DNA from: an uncultured Bacteroidales bacterium
GTDB lineage: Bacteria > Bacteroidota > Bacteroidia > Bacteroidales > UBA932
Direction: 5' to 3'
Length of the DNA stretch: 32,204 nt
Assembly: GCA_947167015.1 (NCBI GenBank)
Contig: CAMVGM010000023.1
Span: forward strand, 1-32,204
The position numbers and the translations under genes are program-made. The notes under the pieces were generated by a model. The model was not told the DNA's origin, searched no databases, and saw only the letters and a program-made list of their open reading frames with translations. Positions within the stretch are counted from its first letter, which is position 1, and each line of letters opens with the position of its first letter. Shown piece after piece: positions 1-7,710 of this stretch.

Positions 1-76
1 ACTTCTATCAGGGATAGACTCCATCCGGAGTCAACCTAAATCCGGAAAGGACACAAAGAACGAAAAAACAGCTTGT

Positions 77-105
77 GGGGTGCAGAAATGCCCTTTTTGC
101 ACCCC
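77..105 (-). terminator. Stem-loop after the ABC ATPase gene, possible terminator
   Basis: A 12-bp stem (arms GGGGTGCAGAAA and TTTTTGCACCCC, one G-T wobble) closes a 5-base loop. It lies 35 bases beyond the stop codon of the minus-strand ABC ATPase gene. Read on the minus strand, a T6 run (bases 63-68) follows only after about 8 bases, so it is not a textbook intrinsic terminator. It could be a 3'-end stabilising hairpin or a weak terminator. Confidence 0.45.
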
Positions 106-140
106 AAAGGCAAACCGGGCGACAGGCGGTCTGCCGGGGG

Positions 141-1400
141 CTAGAGGGTGAGGCTGTGGTCGATGCAGGCGGGGTATTCTTCGGGGTAGTGGGTGACCAT
201 CAGGAGGGTTTTGCCGGGGGCGCCGCAGAAGCGGTCCAGCAAAGCCTTGACGCGGCGGCGGCGCGCTTCATCGAGGCCGTGCAGCGGCTCGTCCAACACG
301 TACAGCGGCGGGTCTTTCACGAAGGCGCGGGCCACGAGACAGAGGCGCTGATCCCCGCTGGAGAGCCGCAGGAAGGGTTTTTCCGCCAGGTCGGCGATGC
401 CGAACTCCTCCATCCAGCGCCGGGCGCAGGCGCGCTGCTCCTCCGTCGGGTGACGGTAGAGCCCTTCGGTGTCGAAGAGCCCGCTCGTGACGATGTCCAG
501 CGCGGGCGCATCCACCTGGAAGGCCCGGTGCAGTTCGGGGCTGACGAAGCCGATGTTCCGCTTGATGTCCCAGATGGTCTCGCCGCTCCCCCGCCGGCGG
601 CCGAACAGTTCGATGTCGCAGGCGTAGGCGCGGGGGTTGTCGGCACAGATCAGGCTCAGCAAAGTGCTCTTGCCGCTGCCGTTCGCGCCGGTCAGCGCCC
701 AGTGCTCGCCCTGCCGCACCGTCCAGTTCAGCCGGTCCAGGATGACGCGTTCCCCGAAACGGATGGTCACGTCTCGCAGGCGGATGACCGCCGGGGGCAG
801 GACCGCGTCCAGATAGCGCTCCCGGAGCGTTTTCTCCCCCGCCTGGCCGTCCGAGACCGGGATCACGTGCGTGATGAAAGGCGGAATCTCCGCCACGCGG
901 GAAAGCACCAGCACCAGCGTCGTGGTCGCCGCCAGGGAGCCCAGCAGTTCCGTCAGCAGGGCGCGCGTACGAGGGTCCAGGCCGATAAAGGGATTGTCGA
1001 TGACCAGGATTTCCGGGCCGCCGAGCAGGGCGCGCGTGAGCTGGAACTTACGCAGTTCACCCGAGGAGAGCGTCACCAGCGGCTTGTCCAGCACCGGCTC
1101 CAGGCGGAACAGGGCGGTCAGTTCACGCAGGCGCCGCGCAGCCGCGTCCGGGTCGCCGGCAGAGGCGGCCTCCTTGCGCAGCTGCTCCCCCGCGGAAGGC
1201 GGATCGTCCTCGAGGGTGAAGAGGTTCCAGCGCTGCTGCATGAAGAAGTTGCGGTCGCCGTAGGCGCCGTAGGAATCGCGGAAGGTGATGTATTTCGCGC
1301 CGCTGCGGCCCGCGAAGGCAGCGGCCAGGCGGCTCTTGCCGGAGGCGTTGGGGCCCACCAGGGCCACCTGCTCCCCTTTCCGGATGTCGAGGTTCTCCAT
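141..1400 (-). CDS. Tandem ABC ATPase, ModF/PhrA-like
   Basis: A 419-residue soluble protein made of two complete ABC ATPase domains and no membrane segment. Domain 1 has Walker A GPNASGKS near residues 16-23, a signature-like LSSGELRK and Walker B ILVIDNPFIGLD. Domain 2 has Walker A GANGSGKST, signature LSSGDQR and Walker B LYVLDEPLHGLD. In domain 1 Asn replaces the catalytic Glu after the Walker B Asp, so that site may bind but hydrolyse ATP poorly. The architecture matches ModF/PhrA-type proteins, which stand alone without a permease; E. coli ModF is somewhat longer. Its role is not well established in the family. Its ATG shares one base with the TGA of tcdA (TGATG), so translation is probably coupled. 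Confidence 0.85.
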   Translation of the reverse strand: MENLDIRKGEQVALVGPNASGKSRLAAAFAGRSGAKYITFRDSYGAYGDRNFFMQQRWNLFTLEDDPPSAGEQLRKEAASAGDPDAAARRLRELTALFRLEPVLDKPLVTLSSGELRKFQLTRALLGGPEILVIDNPFIGLDPRTRALLTELLGSLAATTTLVLVLSRVAEIPPFITHVIPVSDGQAGEKTLRERYLDAVLPPAVIRLRDVTIRFGERVILDRLNWTVRQGEHWALTGANGSGKSTLLSLICADNPRAYACDIELFGRRRGSGETIWDIKRNIGFVSPELHRAFQVDAPALDIVTSGLFDTEGLYRHPTEEQRACARRWMEEFGIADLAEKPFLRLSSGDQRLCLVARAFVKDPPLYVLDEPLHGLDEARRRRVKALLDRFCGAPGKTLLMVTHYPEEYPACIDHSLTL

Positions 1401-2152
1401 CAGGCGGTCATTTTATCATAGACGTCCTTGATCACCAGCCCGGCGAGCGTCATCCCGAAGATGGCGGTGATGTGCGCCAGCGAACCGTTGATCTGCGCCT
1501 TGTTGAACAGGTCCGTCTCCGCCTCGCCCACGCCGCCGCGGTTGGGCAGCACCTCTTCGTCGTAAACGCAGCGGAACTTGTGCCCCGGCCAGGTGTGGTT
1601 CTGCTTGAATTTCTTGCGCAGGGCGGCGCCCAGCGGGCATCCGCGCACGTTCCAGAACTCCGCCACGCGCACCTGGGCGGGATCGACCTTGAGCGCGGCG
1701 CCCATCGAAGAGAAGAACACCGCCGGGGTGTGCGTCGCGCGCAGGATGAGCTCGGCCTTGTCCTTGAGGGAGTCAATGGCGTCCAGGATGTAGTCGTAGC
1801 TTTCCAGGGCGAACTCCCCCGCCGTTTCGGCAGTAAACACCTTCTGCAGCGGGAGGATCTCCGCGTCCGGGGCGATCTCCAGCAGGCGCTCGCGGAGCGC
1901 TTCCACCTTCACCTGCCCCACCGTGCGCGGCAGGGCCATCAGCTGGCGGTTCACGTTGGACGCGCTGATGCGGTCGGCGTCCACCAGCGTGAGATGCCGC
2001 ACGCCTGAGCGGACCAGCCCCTCGGCGCACCAGCTCCCCACGCCCCCGACGCCGAACAGGATGACACGCACTTCGGACAGGCGCGCCAGCACGTCGGCCC
2101 CGAGCAGCAGCTCGGTCCGGGCGGAATAATCCGGATTTTCCACAGACGCCAT
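1400..2152 (-). CDS. tcdA: tRNA threonylcarbamoyladenosine dehydratase (ThiF/E1-like)
   Basis: Predicted to cyclise t6A at position 37 of ANN-decoding tRNAs to ct6A using ATP. The protein is 250 residues and starts with an E1/ThiF Rossmann fold: GVGGVGSW at about residues 34-41, an acidic strand LVDAD, and an NRQ motif near residue 69, followed by the family features DAIDSLKDK and RGCPLGAALRK. I chose the ATG at 2152, giving MASVENPDYSARTELLLG, the usual TcdA beginning. A longer frame upstream runs through the promoter and the divergent gene and is not credible. E. coli TcdA has 268 residues, so the length fits. A TATCTTTG box lies 8 bases upstream of the ATG. The stop overlaps the start of the ABC ATPase. 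Confidence 0.92.
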   Translation of the reverse strand: MASVENPDYSARTELLLGADVLARLSEVRVILFGVGGVGSWCAEGLVRSGVRHLTLVDADRISASNVNRQLMALPRTVGQVKVEALRERLLEIAPDAEILPLQKVFTAETAGEFALESYDYILDAIDSLKDKAELILRATHTPAVFFSSMGAALKVDPAQVRVAEFWNVRGCPLGAALRKKFKQNHTWPGHKFRCVYDEEVLPNRGGVGEAETDLFNKAQINGSLAHITAIFGMTLAGLVIKDVYDKMTA

Positions 2153-2160
2153 AGCAGGGA

Positions 2161-2168
2161 CAAAGATA
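2161..2168 (-). promoter_or_regulatory. TAnnTTTG box upstream of tcdA
   Basis: The minus strand reads TATCTTTG, a perfect match to the Bacteroidetes -7 consensus TAnnTTTG, and ends 8 bases before the tcdA ATG. Transcription would start almost at the start codon, giving a leaderless or nearly leaderless mRNA. No clear -33 TTTG was seen. Confidence 0.5.
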
Positions 2169-2205
2169 GGAATTCCCGGGGATTTTCCGTAAATTAGCGG
2201 AACCG

Positions 2206-2214
2206 TAAACTTTG
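2206..2214 (+). promoter_or_regulatory. TAnnTTTG-like box upstream of the plus-strand lipoprotein
   Basis: TAAACTTTG resembles the Bacteroidetes -7 box with one extra spacer base and lies 5 bases before the ATG at 2220. It shares the 67-bp divergent intergenic region with the tcdA box. Confidence 0.35.
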
Positions 2215-2219
2215 AGACC

Positions 2220-3461
2220 ATGAAAACTTTCCTCTTCCCCGCGGCCCTGGCGGCCGCCGTGCTGCTGGTGGCGCCGTCCGCCTGCCAAAAACAAGGCCCC
2301 GATTCCCCCAACCTCAACAATCCGTCCGAACTGCCGCTGCCCGCGGCCCCGTTCGAACTCGGCGTGCTCGACTTCGAGCACGGCCGGGACCCGGATTCCG
2401 CCTACGTCTTCGAGGGCGTCTGGCGCGAAGGCCACTTCCGTTTCGGCCGGCAGCAGCTCGACACGATGCAGCTCAACCTCTCGGGAAAGAACGGTATCAC
2501 CCTGACTATCAGTTCGGAAGCGCCGGATTTCCAAGGCGTGAACGCCAGTTCCTCCACCCGCGCCGTGGACATCGTCCCGGAGGGCGGCGACCGCTGCCGC
2601 TACCGCCTGGAGCGGGTGTGCGAGGGGGCTTCGACGGTTACGCTCTGGAACGGCGAGGGCGCGATGCGGCAGGAAATCCGCTTCACCGTCACCGCCCGGG
2701 AGGACATCCCCGCGGAAGCGGTCCGCATCCGCATCGACGGGCAGGAGTACCCGATGAGCCGCGCCTTCAACAGCGCCGGCAGCCTGAGCGGCTACCGGAT
2801 CGGCCTGAGCCCGTCTGCCTGGAAACCTGAATGGCAGGAACTCGTGAAGGTGTTCCCGGGCCGGCGCGAGGATGACCGGACGGACCACGTGGAGCTGGAA
2901 ATCGCCGGCTGCGTGCCCTTGAACGCCACCGGGCCCGTCTTTACGACCGCCAGCGACCTGGTCGGGCTCATCGACCTCCAGGCGCACCGGAGCAGCCTGC
3001 CCACCACCGACCCGGCCACCGGCGAGGCCGTCTATCGCTGGATGCGCATTAGCAGCCTGTACCTGGAGAACCTCCGCTACAACCCGGATTTCCGCTGGTT
3101 CAACCCGATGCGGCTGACCCCTGAACTGTACGAAGCCTACCGGAACGAGAACCTGCTCGCACCCTACTACGCGGACGAGCAGGAGTACCGCCTCTTCCCC
3201 ACCGCCGGCGATGAGCGTTACCGATACAACCCAGCCGACCTGCGGGAGCGGCGGGCGTGGATCTGGTGCCCGCCGGGAACGACCGAAGTCGGCATCGCCT
3301 TCGGCACCGGACCATTCCGCGCCCAGGTGATGCGCGGGGACGGCCGGGACATTCCCGACCGCTACGACGGCGGCACCTACGACTGCGTCCACCAGATCTG
3401 GCTGGAGTTCCGCGACCGCATCGAGAAGCCCCTCGACGAGAAGTGGCCGCTGGACCTTTGA
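2220..3461 (+). CDS. Hypothetical lipoprotein, 413 residues
   Basis: I do not recognise this gene. Residues 1-22 form a lipoprotein signal peptide (MKTFLFPAAL followed by a hydrophobic stretch) ending in APSAC, so Cys22 should be lipidated. The mature part starts CQKQGPDSPN and has no cluster of acidic residues beside the Cys. Residues of about 45-180 are strand-rich with regularly spaced Val/Leu/Ile, compatible with one or two Ig-like domains. The C-terminal half is rich in Tyr, Trp and Arg (RWMRISSLYLENLRYNP, RRAWIWCPPGTTEVG). It is transcribed alone, divergently from tcdA and convergently with the fimbrial operon, and its stop codon abuts the fimbrial terminator. Surface or periplasmic location is likely. 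Function unknown. Confidence 0.8.
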   Translation: MKTFLFPAALAAAVLLVAPSACQKQGPDSPNLNNPSELPLPAAPFELGVLDFEHGRDPDSAYVFEGVWREGHFRFGRQQLDTMQLNLSGKNGITLTISSEAPDFQGVNASSSTRAVDIVPEGGDRCRYRLERVCEGASTVTLWNGEGAMRQEIRFTVTAREDIPAEAVRIRIDGQEYPMSRAFNSAGSLSGYRIGLSPSAWKPEWQELVKVFPGRREDDRTDHVELEIAGCVPLNATGPVFTTASDLVGLIDLQAHRSSLPTTDPATGEAVYRWMRISSLYLENLRYNPDFRWFNPMRLTPELYEAYRNENLLAPYYADEQEYRLFPTAGDERYRYNPADLRERRAWIWCPPGTTEVGIAFGTGPFRAQVMRGDGRDIPDRYDGGTYDCVHQIWLEFRDRIEKPLDEKWPLDL

Positions 3462-3495
3462 AAAAAGGGCGGGGGCGCCGTCAGGCACCCCCGCC
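3461..3495 (-). terminator. Rho-independent terminator of the fimbrial operon
   Basis: The inverted repeat GGCGGGGG / CCCCCGCC (3468-3475 and 3488-3495) carries an inner GCC-GTCA-GGC stem after one mismatch. On the minus strand it is followed by CTTTTTT (bases 3461-3467), the classic order for an intrinsic terminator of the minus-strand fimbrial genes. The T-tract overlaps the last base of the plus-strand lipoprotein stop codon. On the plus strand no T-run follows, so it can serve the convergent gene only weakly. Confidence 0.8.
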
Positions 3496-3516
3496 ACCAT
3501 CATCCGGGTTCAGGTT

Positions 3517-6500
3517 TCAGAATGCTTCGGTACGGTCCAGGAAGACGCCGCGCTGGATGAAGGCCGCATTGTGGACGGCCAGGCCCGAGCCGTAGATGTA
3601 GTCGCTGCCCCACTGGCCATCGCCGGGGGTGGCGCTCATCGACGAGACGACGGACAGCGAGCGTCCTTCGACGGCCCGGATGGCCGCTTCGTTCCAGACC
3701 GTGCCGGGGGTGAATCCGTCCGCAAAGCGCAGGTATTCGATGTCATATTCGTTCAGGCGCGGGAAGGGGTCCCCGTTCGCCGAACTCGAATGCCGGTAGA
3801 AGTCGTTGAGCCCCGGACGCCGCTGGTAGAAGTTCACGGCCCGGGAATTCGCCATCCAGCCGTCGGTCCCCAGCCAGGTCAGCATCCAGTGCCGGGCCTC
3901 GTAGGTGACGGAATTCGCCAGGCGCTTGAGGTACTTGACGTGCTTGCAGGGCAGGACATAGACCGAGGCGTAGCGGCTCCGGTTCGCCGCGACGAAGATG
4001 CACATCGGCGAGGCGTAGCGGAGCACGAACTCCGAAGCGGCCTCGTACGTGCCTCCATCGTACAGGTTGACGATTTTCCCGGTCACCGTCTGCGGCCCGT
4101 AGGGCATGATCAGCCCGCCGGGAACGCCTTCCCCGGAAGCGGTGCGCATCGTCTGGCGGGACTCGTCGTAGGTCCACAGGAGAGATCCGCCGGAGCCGGT
4201 GTCTTCCCGATCCACCTGCACTTCGATGACCGGGCCGATGCGCTCGCCGCTGCGACAGGTGTACCAGGTCGCTTCCCCGCTGCGGGTCCACTCGATGCGG
4301 GACAGGTCCCCGTTCCGGAACCAGTATTTGAACGGCACGGAGAACACCTCGTCGTCGGTAAACTGGTCGATCGGCGCGCTGGTGGAGCCTTGCGAGAAGT
4401 AGCGGACCCCGTTGGCGGGCGCCTGGAAATCGGAAATCTGCAGCACGGACAGCGAGACCGACTCCTGGAGCACGATACCGGATCCGTACAGGCCCGTGGC
4501 ACCGTTCGCCTTGATGTCCAGGGCGCCGAGGCGGCATTGGGCGTTCCCGTCAAAGCTCTGGTCCTGCAGCCGCCCGGCGCCGGAGACGGAGGTCTTCGCG
4601 ATGTGCAGGCTGCTGTGTTCTTCATCGAAGGCGACGCAGCCCATCAGCGGGCGGTTCGACGAATAGGCCGTACTCAGGGCGAGCAGCGAGGCGTACAGGT
4701 CCGCGTCGAAGGAGGAGCGTTCCAGCCAGGCGTCGTCGTCGAAACTGCGGTAGCCGATGCGGGTCGGCGTGGGAATGTCCGTGCCGTCGAAAGGCAGGAC
4801 GATGTTCTCCGTGGTGGCGCTGGTCCTGAAGAGCCGGGGCTCCGAAATCCGTACGTCCACCGGGAAAGAATCGTTCAGGTAATCCTCGGAAAAGAACACG
4901 ATGCGGCCGGTCTTGGAAGTCCATCCTTCGTGCCTGTCCAGGAAACGGTTCGGATAGAAGGCACAGACCTCGAGCGTGTTGCCGGAGAGCGTCTGCGCGC
5001 CGTATTCGGAAGCCTTCAGCACCAGCCGGCCGGCGGCGTCCACTTTCGCCTTCGGGAAGGGAGCGGAAGCGGCGGTGGAGGCCTTCCACTGGCGGTTCGC
5101 CGTGTGGGCCGCCCCGCCGGCGGAAGCCCCGCAGGGATCCTGGTCGGCGGCGTAGCAGATCCGCGTGCCCGCGAATCCGCTCACGCTCACGCGCCGTTTC
5201 TGGCCGAGGTAGAAGCCATCCGTCAGGCTGAGCCCGTCCGCGACGCTGACCGCGATGTCCGGGTAGAGTTTCAGCTTGAAACTGACTTCCGCGGCCGATC
5301 CCGCATCCGGCAGCAGCCGGGCGGTGAGCGTCGTTTCCGCCCCGGCCGCCAGGGCCGCGGCGAAGCGCGTCCGGTCCGTGACGGAGAAGCGCAGGCAGGC
5401 GGCCGCCTTGTCGTAGGAGGCGCTGATGCCGCGGTCCGAAAGCCAGCGGGCGGCCGCCGTGCCGGGGCGCATGAAATCCCCCGTCCAGGCACAGTCGGCG
5501 AGGCTGGACGGCGTAAAATTCCCTGTGGCTACCTCTTTGCCCAGCAAGGCGTTGGCACGGCCCATCTCATTTAAAGGATTCATATAGAGATACACGGCCC
5601 CGGCGCGGTTCGCACGTACGGCCAAGGTCTTGCCCTCGGGCAGCCGGTCCGTCCAGGCAGGGTCCGCCGTCAGGCAGAAAAGCCGCCCGTCGGACCAGCC
5701 GTCCACGCTCACTTTCCAGTCCGGTTCCGACACGCTGCCGAGCAGGGAGCCGAGATTGAAGGACAGGGTGATGTCGTACTCCCGGCCGCGGATCACGTCG
5801 AAGTTCTTCGTGGCGTCGGTGCCCACGTAGAAGCGGTAGGTGGCGTTGCCGCCGTATCCGCCCGCCGCCGGGTTCACGCGCCCGGTGAATTCCACGTAGG
5901 TTACGTAGGGGCGCACGGCGGCCGGCAGGGCGTCCGCTTTCTTCGCACGGCTGTCGTCGTTGGACGGCAGGAGCGTCCCCTGCCGGTTCTCCGGGACATA
6001 GAAACTGAAGCTGGTCACCGAGGCGTTGGTGGCGGACATGTCCGGGTCGTAGTCGCTCTGCGCGAGCACGTCGGCCGCGGATTCCGCCTTCACCGGCGCC
6101 GTCGAGAACGGATGCAGCCGCCCGTTCGCCTGGCGCAGGTACAGTTTCGAGTTGACGAACCAGTCCCTGCGTCCCGCGTCCCCGGCGTCGAAGGCGCCGT
6201 GATCGATGTGAAGGGTCACTTTCGAGAACAGGCGCAGGCAGGCCGTCGCTCCCGGGATACCCCCGCCGGTGCCGATCTGCTCCGCGACGTCCACATCCTT
6301 GACGACGTGCTGGTACGGAATGCCCTGGACGGCCACTTCGGCGAAGGTTTCACGCCGGAAGGTCGCGTTCAGGTCCCCGCCGTCCAGGCGGTAGACGAAC
6401 GCTTCCAGGGCGGCCTCCTCCATCGGGAAATCCGCCCCGAGGGCCTCCATCAGGTTATAGGCGCCCCCGCCGGACTTGCGTATGCCGTTGAGATTGCCCA

Positions 6501-6855
6501 GGATGTAGAAGTCGCAGCGCGTCAGCGGGACGCGGATCCTGAGCGGGGCGGTCGCCTGCGCGTCCAGTTCCGCCTGCGTGAAGAAGCGGTAGGAGTCCAG
6601 CTGCCGGGTGGCGCTCCGGTACACGAGCACCAGGGCGCCGGAGCCCTTGCTCTCCACCTCTTTCAGGAGGGAGGACTTGGTGGAGCCGCCGGCGGGCGCT
6701 TCCGAAATCGCCAGGGTCAGTTCCGCCCGCTCCAGCGTCTCGGAATCCGCGTCGTCAAAGCGTGTCGGGAAGGAGTCCGGGGTACAGGCCGAAGCGAGGA
6801 GCAGCGCCGAAAAGGCGGCGGCAATCCCTTTCCAATAGTAGTTCATTCCTTTCAT
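3517..6855 (-). CDS. Large DUF4906-type fimbrial lipoprotein, probable tip or adhesin
   Basis: A 1112-residue secreted lipoprotein with signal peptide MKGMNYYWKGIAAAFSALLLASAC and lipidated Cys24. The N-terminal region (ELTLAISEAPAGGSTKSS, later LRIRVPLTRCDFYILGNLNG) resembles the start of fimbrillin-superfamily domains. The rest is strand-rich with repeated Ser/Thr/Gly/Tyr segments, as in DUF4906-type proteins that end Bacteroidales fimbrial operons. DUF4906 is assigned from memory of such operons, not from a profile search. Being last and by far the largest in the operon suggests the distal tip or adhesive subunit. I chose ATG 6855; an ATG at 6846 is a second option, and a TTG at 6861 would add two residues. 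It follows the FimB-like gene by 13 bases. Confidence 0.8.
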   Translation of the reverse strand: MKGMNYYWKGIAAAFSALLLASACTPDSFPTRFDDADSETLERAELTLAISEAPAGGSTKSSLLKEVESKGSGALVLVYRSATRQLDSYRFFTQAELDAQATAPLRIRVPLTRCDFYILGNLNGIRKSGGGAYNLMEALGADFPMEEAALEAFVYRLDGGDLNATFRRETFAEVAVQGIPYQHVVKDVDVAEQIGTGGGIPGATACLRLFSKVTLHIDHGAFDAGDAGRRDWFVNSKLYLRQANGRLHPFSTAPVKAESAADVLAQSDYDPDMSATNASVTSFSFYVPENRQGTLLPSNDDSRAKKADALPAAVRPYVTYVEFTGRVNPAAGGYGGNATYRFYVGTDATKNFDVIRGREYDITLSFNLGSLLGSVSEPDWKVSVDGWSDGRLFCLTADPAWTDRLPEGKTLAVRANRAGAVYLYMNPLNEMGRANALLGKEVATGNFTPSSLADCAWTGDFMRPGTAAARWLSDRGISASYDKAAACLRFSVTDRTRFAAALAAGAETTLTARLLPDAGSAAEVSFKLKLYPDIAVSVADGLSLTDGFYLGQKRRVSVSGFAGTRICYAADQDPCGASAGGAAHTANRQWKASTAASAPFPKAKVDAAGRLVLKASEYGAQTLSGNTLEVCAFYPNRFLDRHEGWTSKTGRIVFFSEDYLNDSFPVDVRISEPRLFRTSATTENIVLPFDGTDIPTPTRIGYRSFDDDAWLERSSFDADLYASLLALSTAYSSNRPLMGCVAFDEEHSSLHIAKTSVSGAGRLQDQSFDGNAQCRLGALDIKANGATGLYGSGIVLQESVSLSVLQISDFQAPANGVRYFSQGSTSAPIDQFTDDEVFSVPFKYWFRNGDLSRIEWTRSGEATWYTCRSGERIGPVIEVQVDREDTGSGGSLLWTYDESRQTMRTASGEGVPGGLIMPYGPQTVTGKIVNLYDGGTYEAASEFVLRYASPMCIFVAANRSRYASVYVLPCKHVKYLKRLANSVTYEARHWMLTWLGTDGWMANSRAVNFYQRRPGLNDFYRHSSSANGDPFPRLNEYDIEYLRFADGFTPGTVWNEAAIRAVEGRSLSVVSSMSATPGDGQWGSDYIYGSGLAVHNAAFIQRGVFLDRTEAF

Positions 6856-6868
6856 TTTCAACGATATG

Positions 6869-7699
6869 CTAGATTTCCACGTGCCAATTGCCGCCTTCGC
6901 CGTCCCAGTCGCTCACCGTCACGAAGACCACGGCATTCACGAATCCGACCTGCACTTCGATGTCCTTGAGGTCTTCCAGGGTCCAGTCGTAGCCCTTCTC
7001 TTCGAAGGCCTTGCCCAGGTCGACGACGTATTCGGTCCGGCCGGCCGTCTGGCTCCCCTGCTCGGGCAGGAAGATTTCAAGCTGCATGTTGTTGGAGCGC
7101 TGGCGCGGCAGCACGCCGAACCATTCCCCGACGGCGTTCGGCCCCACCGGGGCGGAGTAGAATCCCGTGACGGGTTCCAGGGTGTAGAGGTCCATCCCGG
7201 CGCATTCCGCCTTGATGCGGAAGCGCCAGGGATAGTCCGGCGGCGCCGTCGAACTGCCGTCGAAGGTGAACTTCACCAGGCAGTACTGCTTGTGCGGTTC
7301 CGCGTCGATCCGGTAGGCGTCGGCGTTCACGGAAAAAGTCTCGGCGTAGGCCCAGATGAGGTCCGCCTGCTCCCCCGGCCCGACCGTCAGCCGGCCGTCC
7401 GAGACCGTGGCGTTCTCCAGGCCGGCGATCACGGCCGCACGCGCATATTCGCGCGGACAGGGCTGGGTGTAGCCGCGGTGCAGCAGCGACAGGAAATTGA
7501 CGGCTTCCTGCTTGATGGGCCGGTCGGAAGCGAAGGACAGCGTCCCTTCGTTGAGCCCGCGCTGCACGAACCGGTCGGTCAGGACCGTGACATAGACCGG
7601 ACACTCCGTGCGGTCCTCCTTGACGCTGCAGGCGGCAGCGCCGGGCAGGACCGCGGCCAGGAGCGCGATCCGGAGGATGATGTGTCCGTATGCTGTCAT
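6869..7699 (-). CDS. FimB/Mfa2-like fimbrial anchor lipoprotein
   Basis: A 276-residue lipoprotein whose mature part begins CSVKEDRTECPVYVTV. A Cys-x2-K-x-D-R start with a second Cys just before the first strand is typical of the FimB/Mfa2 family, which anchors fimbriae to the outer membrane and limits their length. The lipobox is PGAAAC, with Cys24 lipidated. The KED triplet right after the Cys fits the acidic lipoprotein export signal described for surface lipoproteins of Bacteroidetes. The C-terminus ends in strands (VGFVNAVVFVTVSDWDGEGG). The start is ATG 7699 (MTAYGHIILR); the frame upstream of it lies inside the preceding fimbrillin gene. It sits between the second fimbrillin and the DUF4906-type protein. 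Confidence 0.85.
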   Translation of the reverse strand: MTAYGHIILRIALLAAVLPGAAACSVKEDRTECPVYVTVLTDRFVQRGLNEGTLSFASDRPIKQEAVNFLSLLHRGYTQPCPREYARAAVIAGLENATVSDGRLTVGPGEQADLIWAYAETFSVNADAYRIDAEPHKQYCLVKFTFDGSSTAPPDYPWRFRIKAECAGMDLYTLEPVTGFYSAPVGPNAVGEWFGVLPRQRSNNMQLEIFLPEQGSQTAGRTEYVVDLGKAFEEKGYDWTLEDLKDIEVQVGFVNAVVFVTVSDWDGEGGNWHVEI

Positions 7700-7710
7700 C
7701 TCGGAAAAGT

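Noticed and set aside
1..35. Two small tandem hairpins at the left edge (CTATC/GATAG and GACTCC/GGAGTC)
   Set aside because: Stems of 5-6 bp without a T-run or recognisable RNA gene; too short to support and cut by the window edge.
75..1421. Long plus-strand reading frame over the tandem ABC ATPase
   Set aside because: It is antisense to a gene with full ATPase motifs, has low-complexity Gly/Ala/Gln/Arg composition and no recognisable domain: a high-GC mirror frame.
1773..3503. 576-codon minus-strand frame spanning the tcdA start and the plus-strand lipoprotein
   Set aside because: It passes out of frame through tcdA and antisense to a lipoprotein with a good signal peptide; no domain seen.
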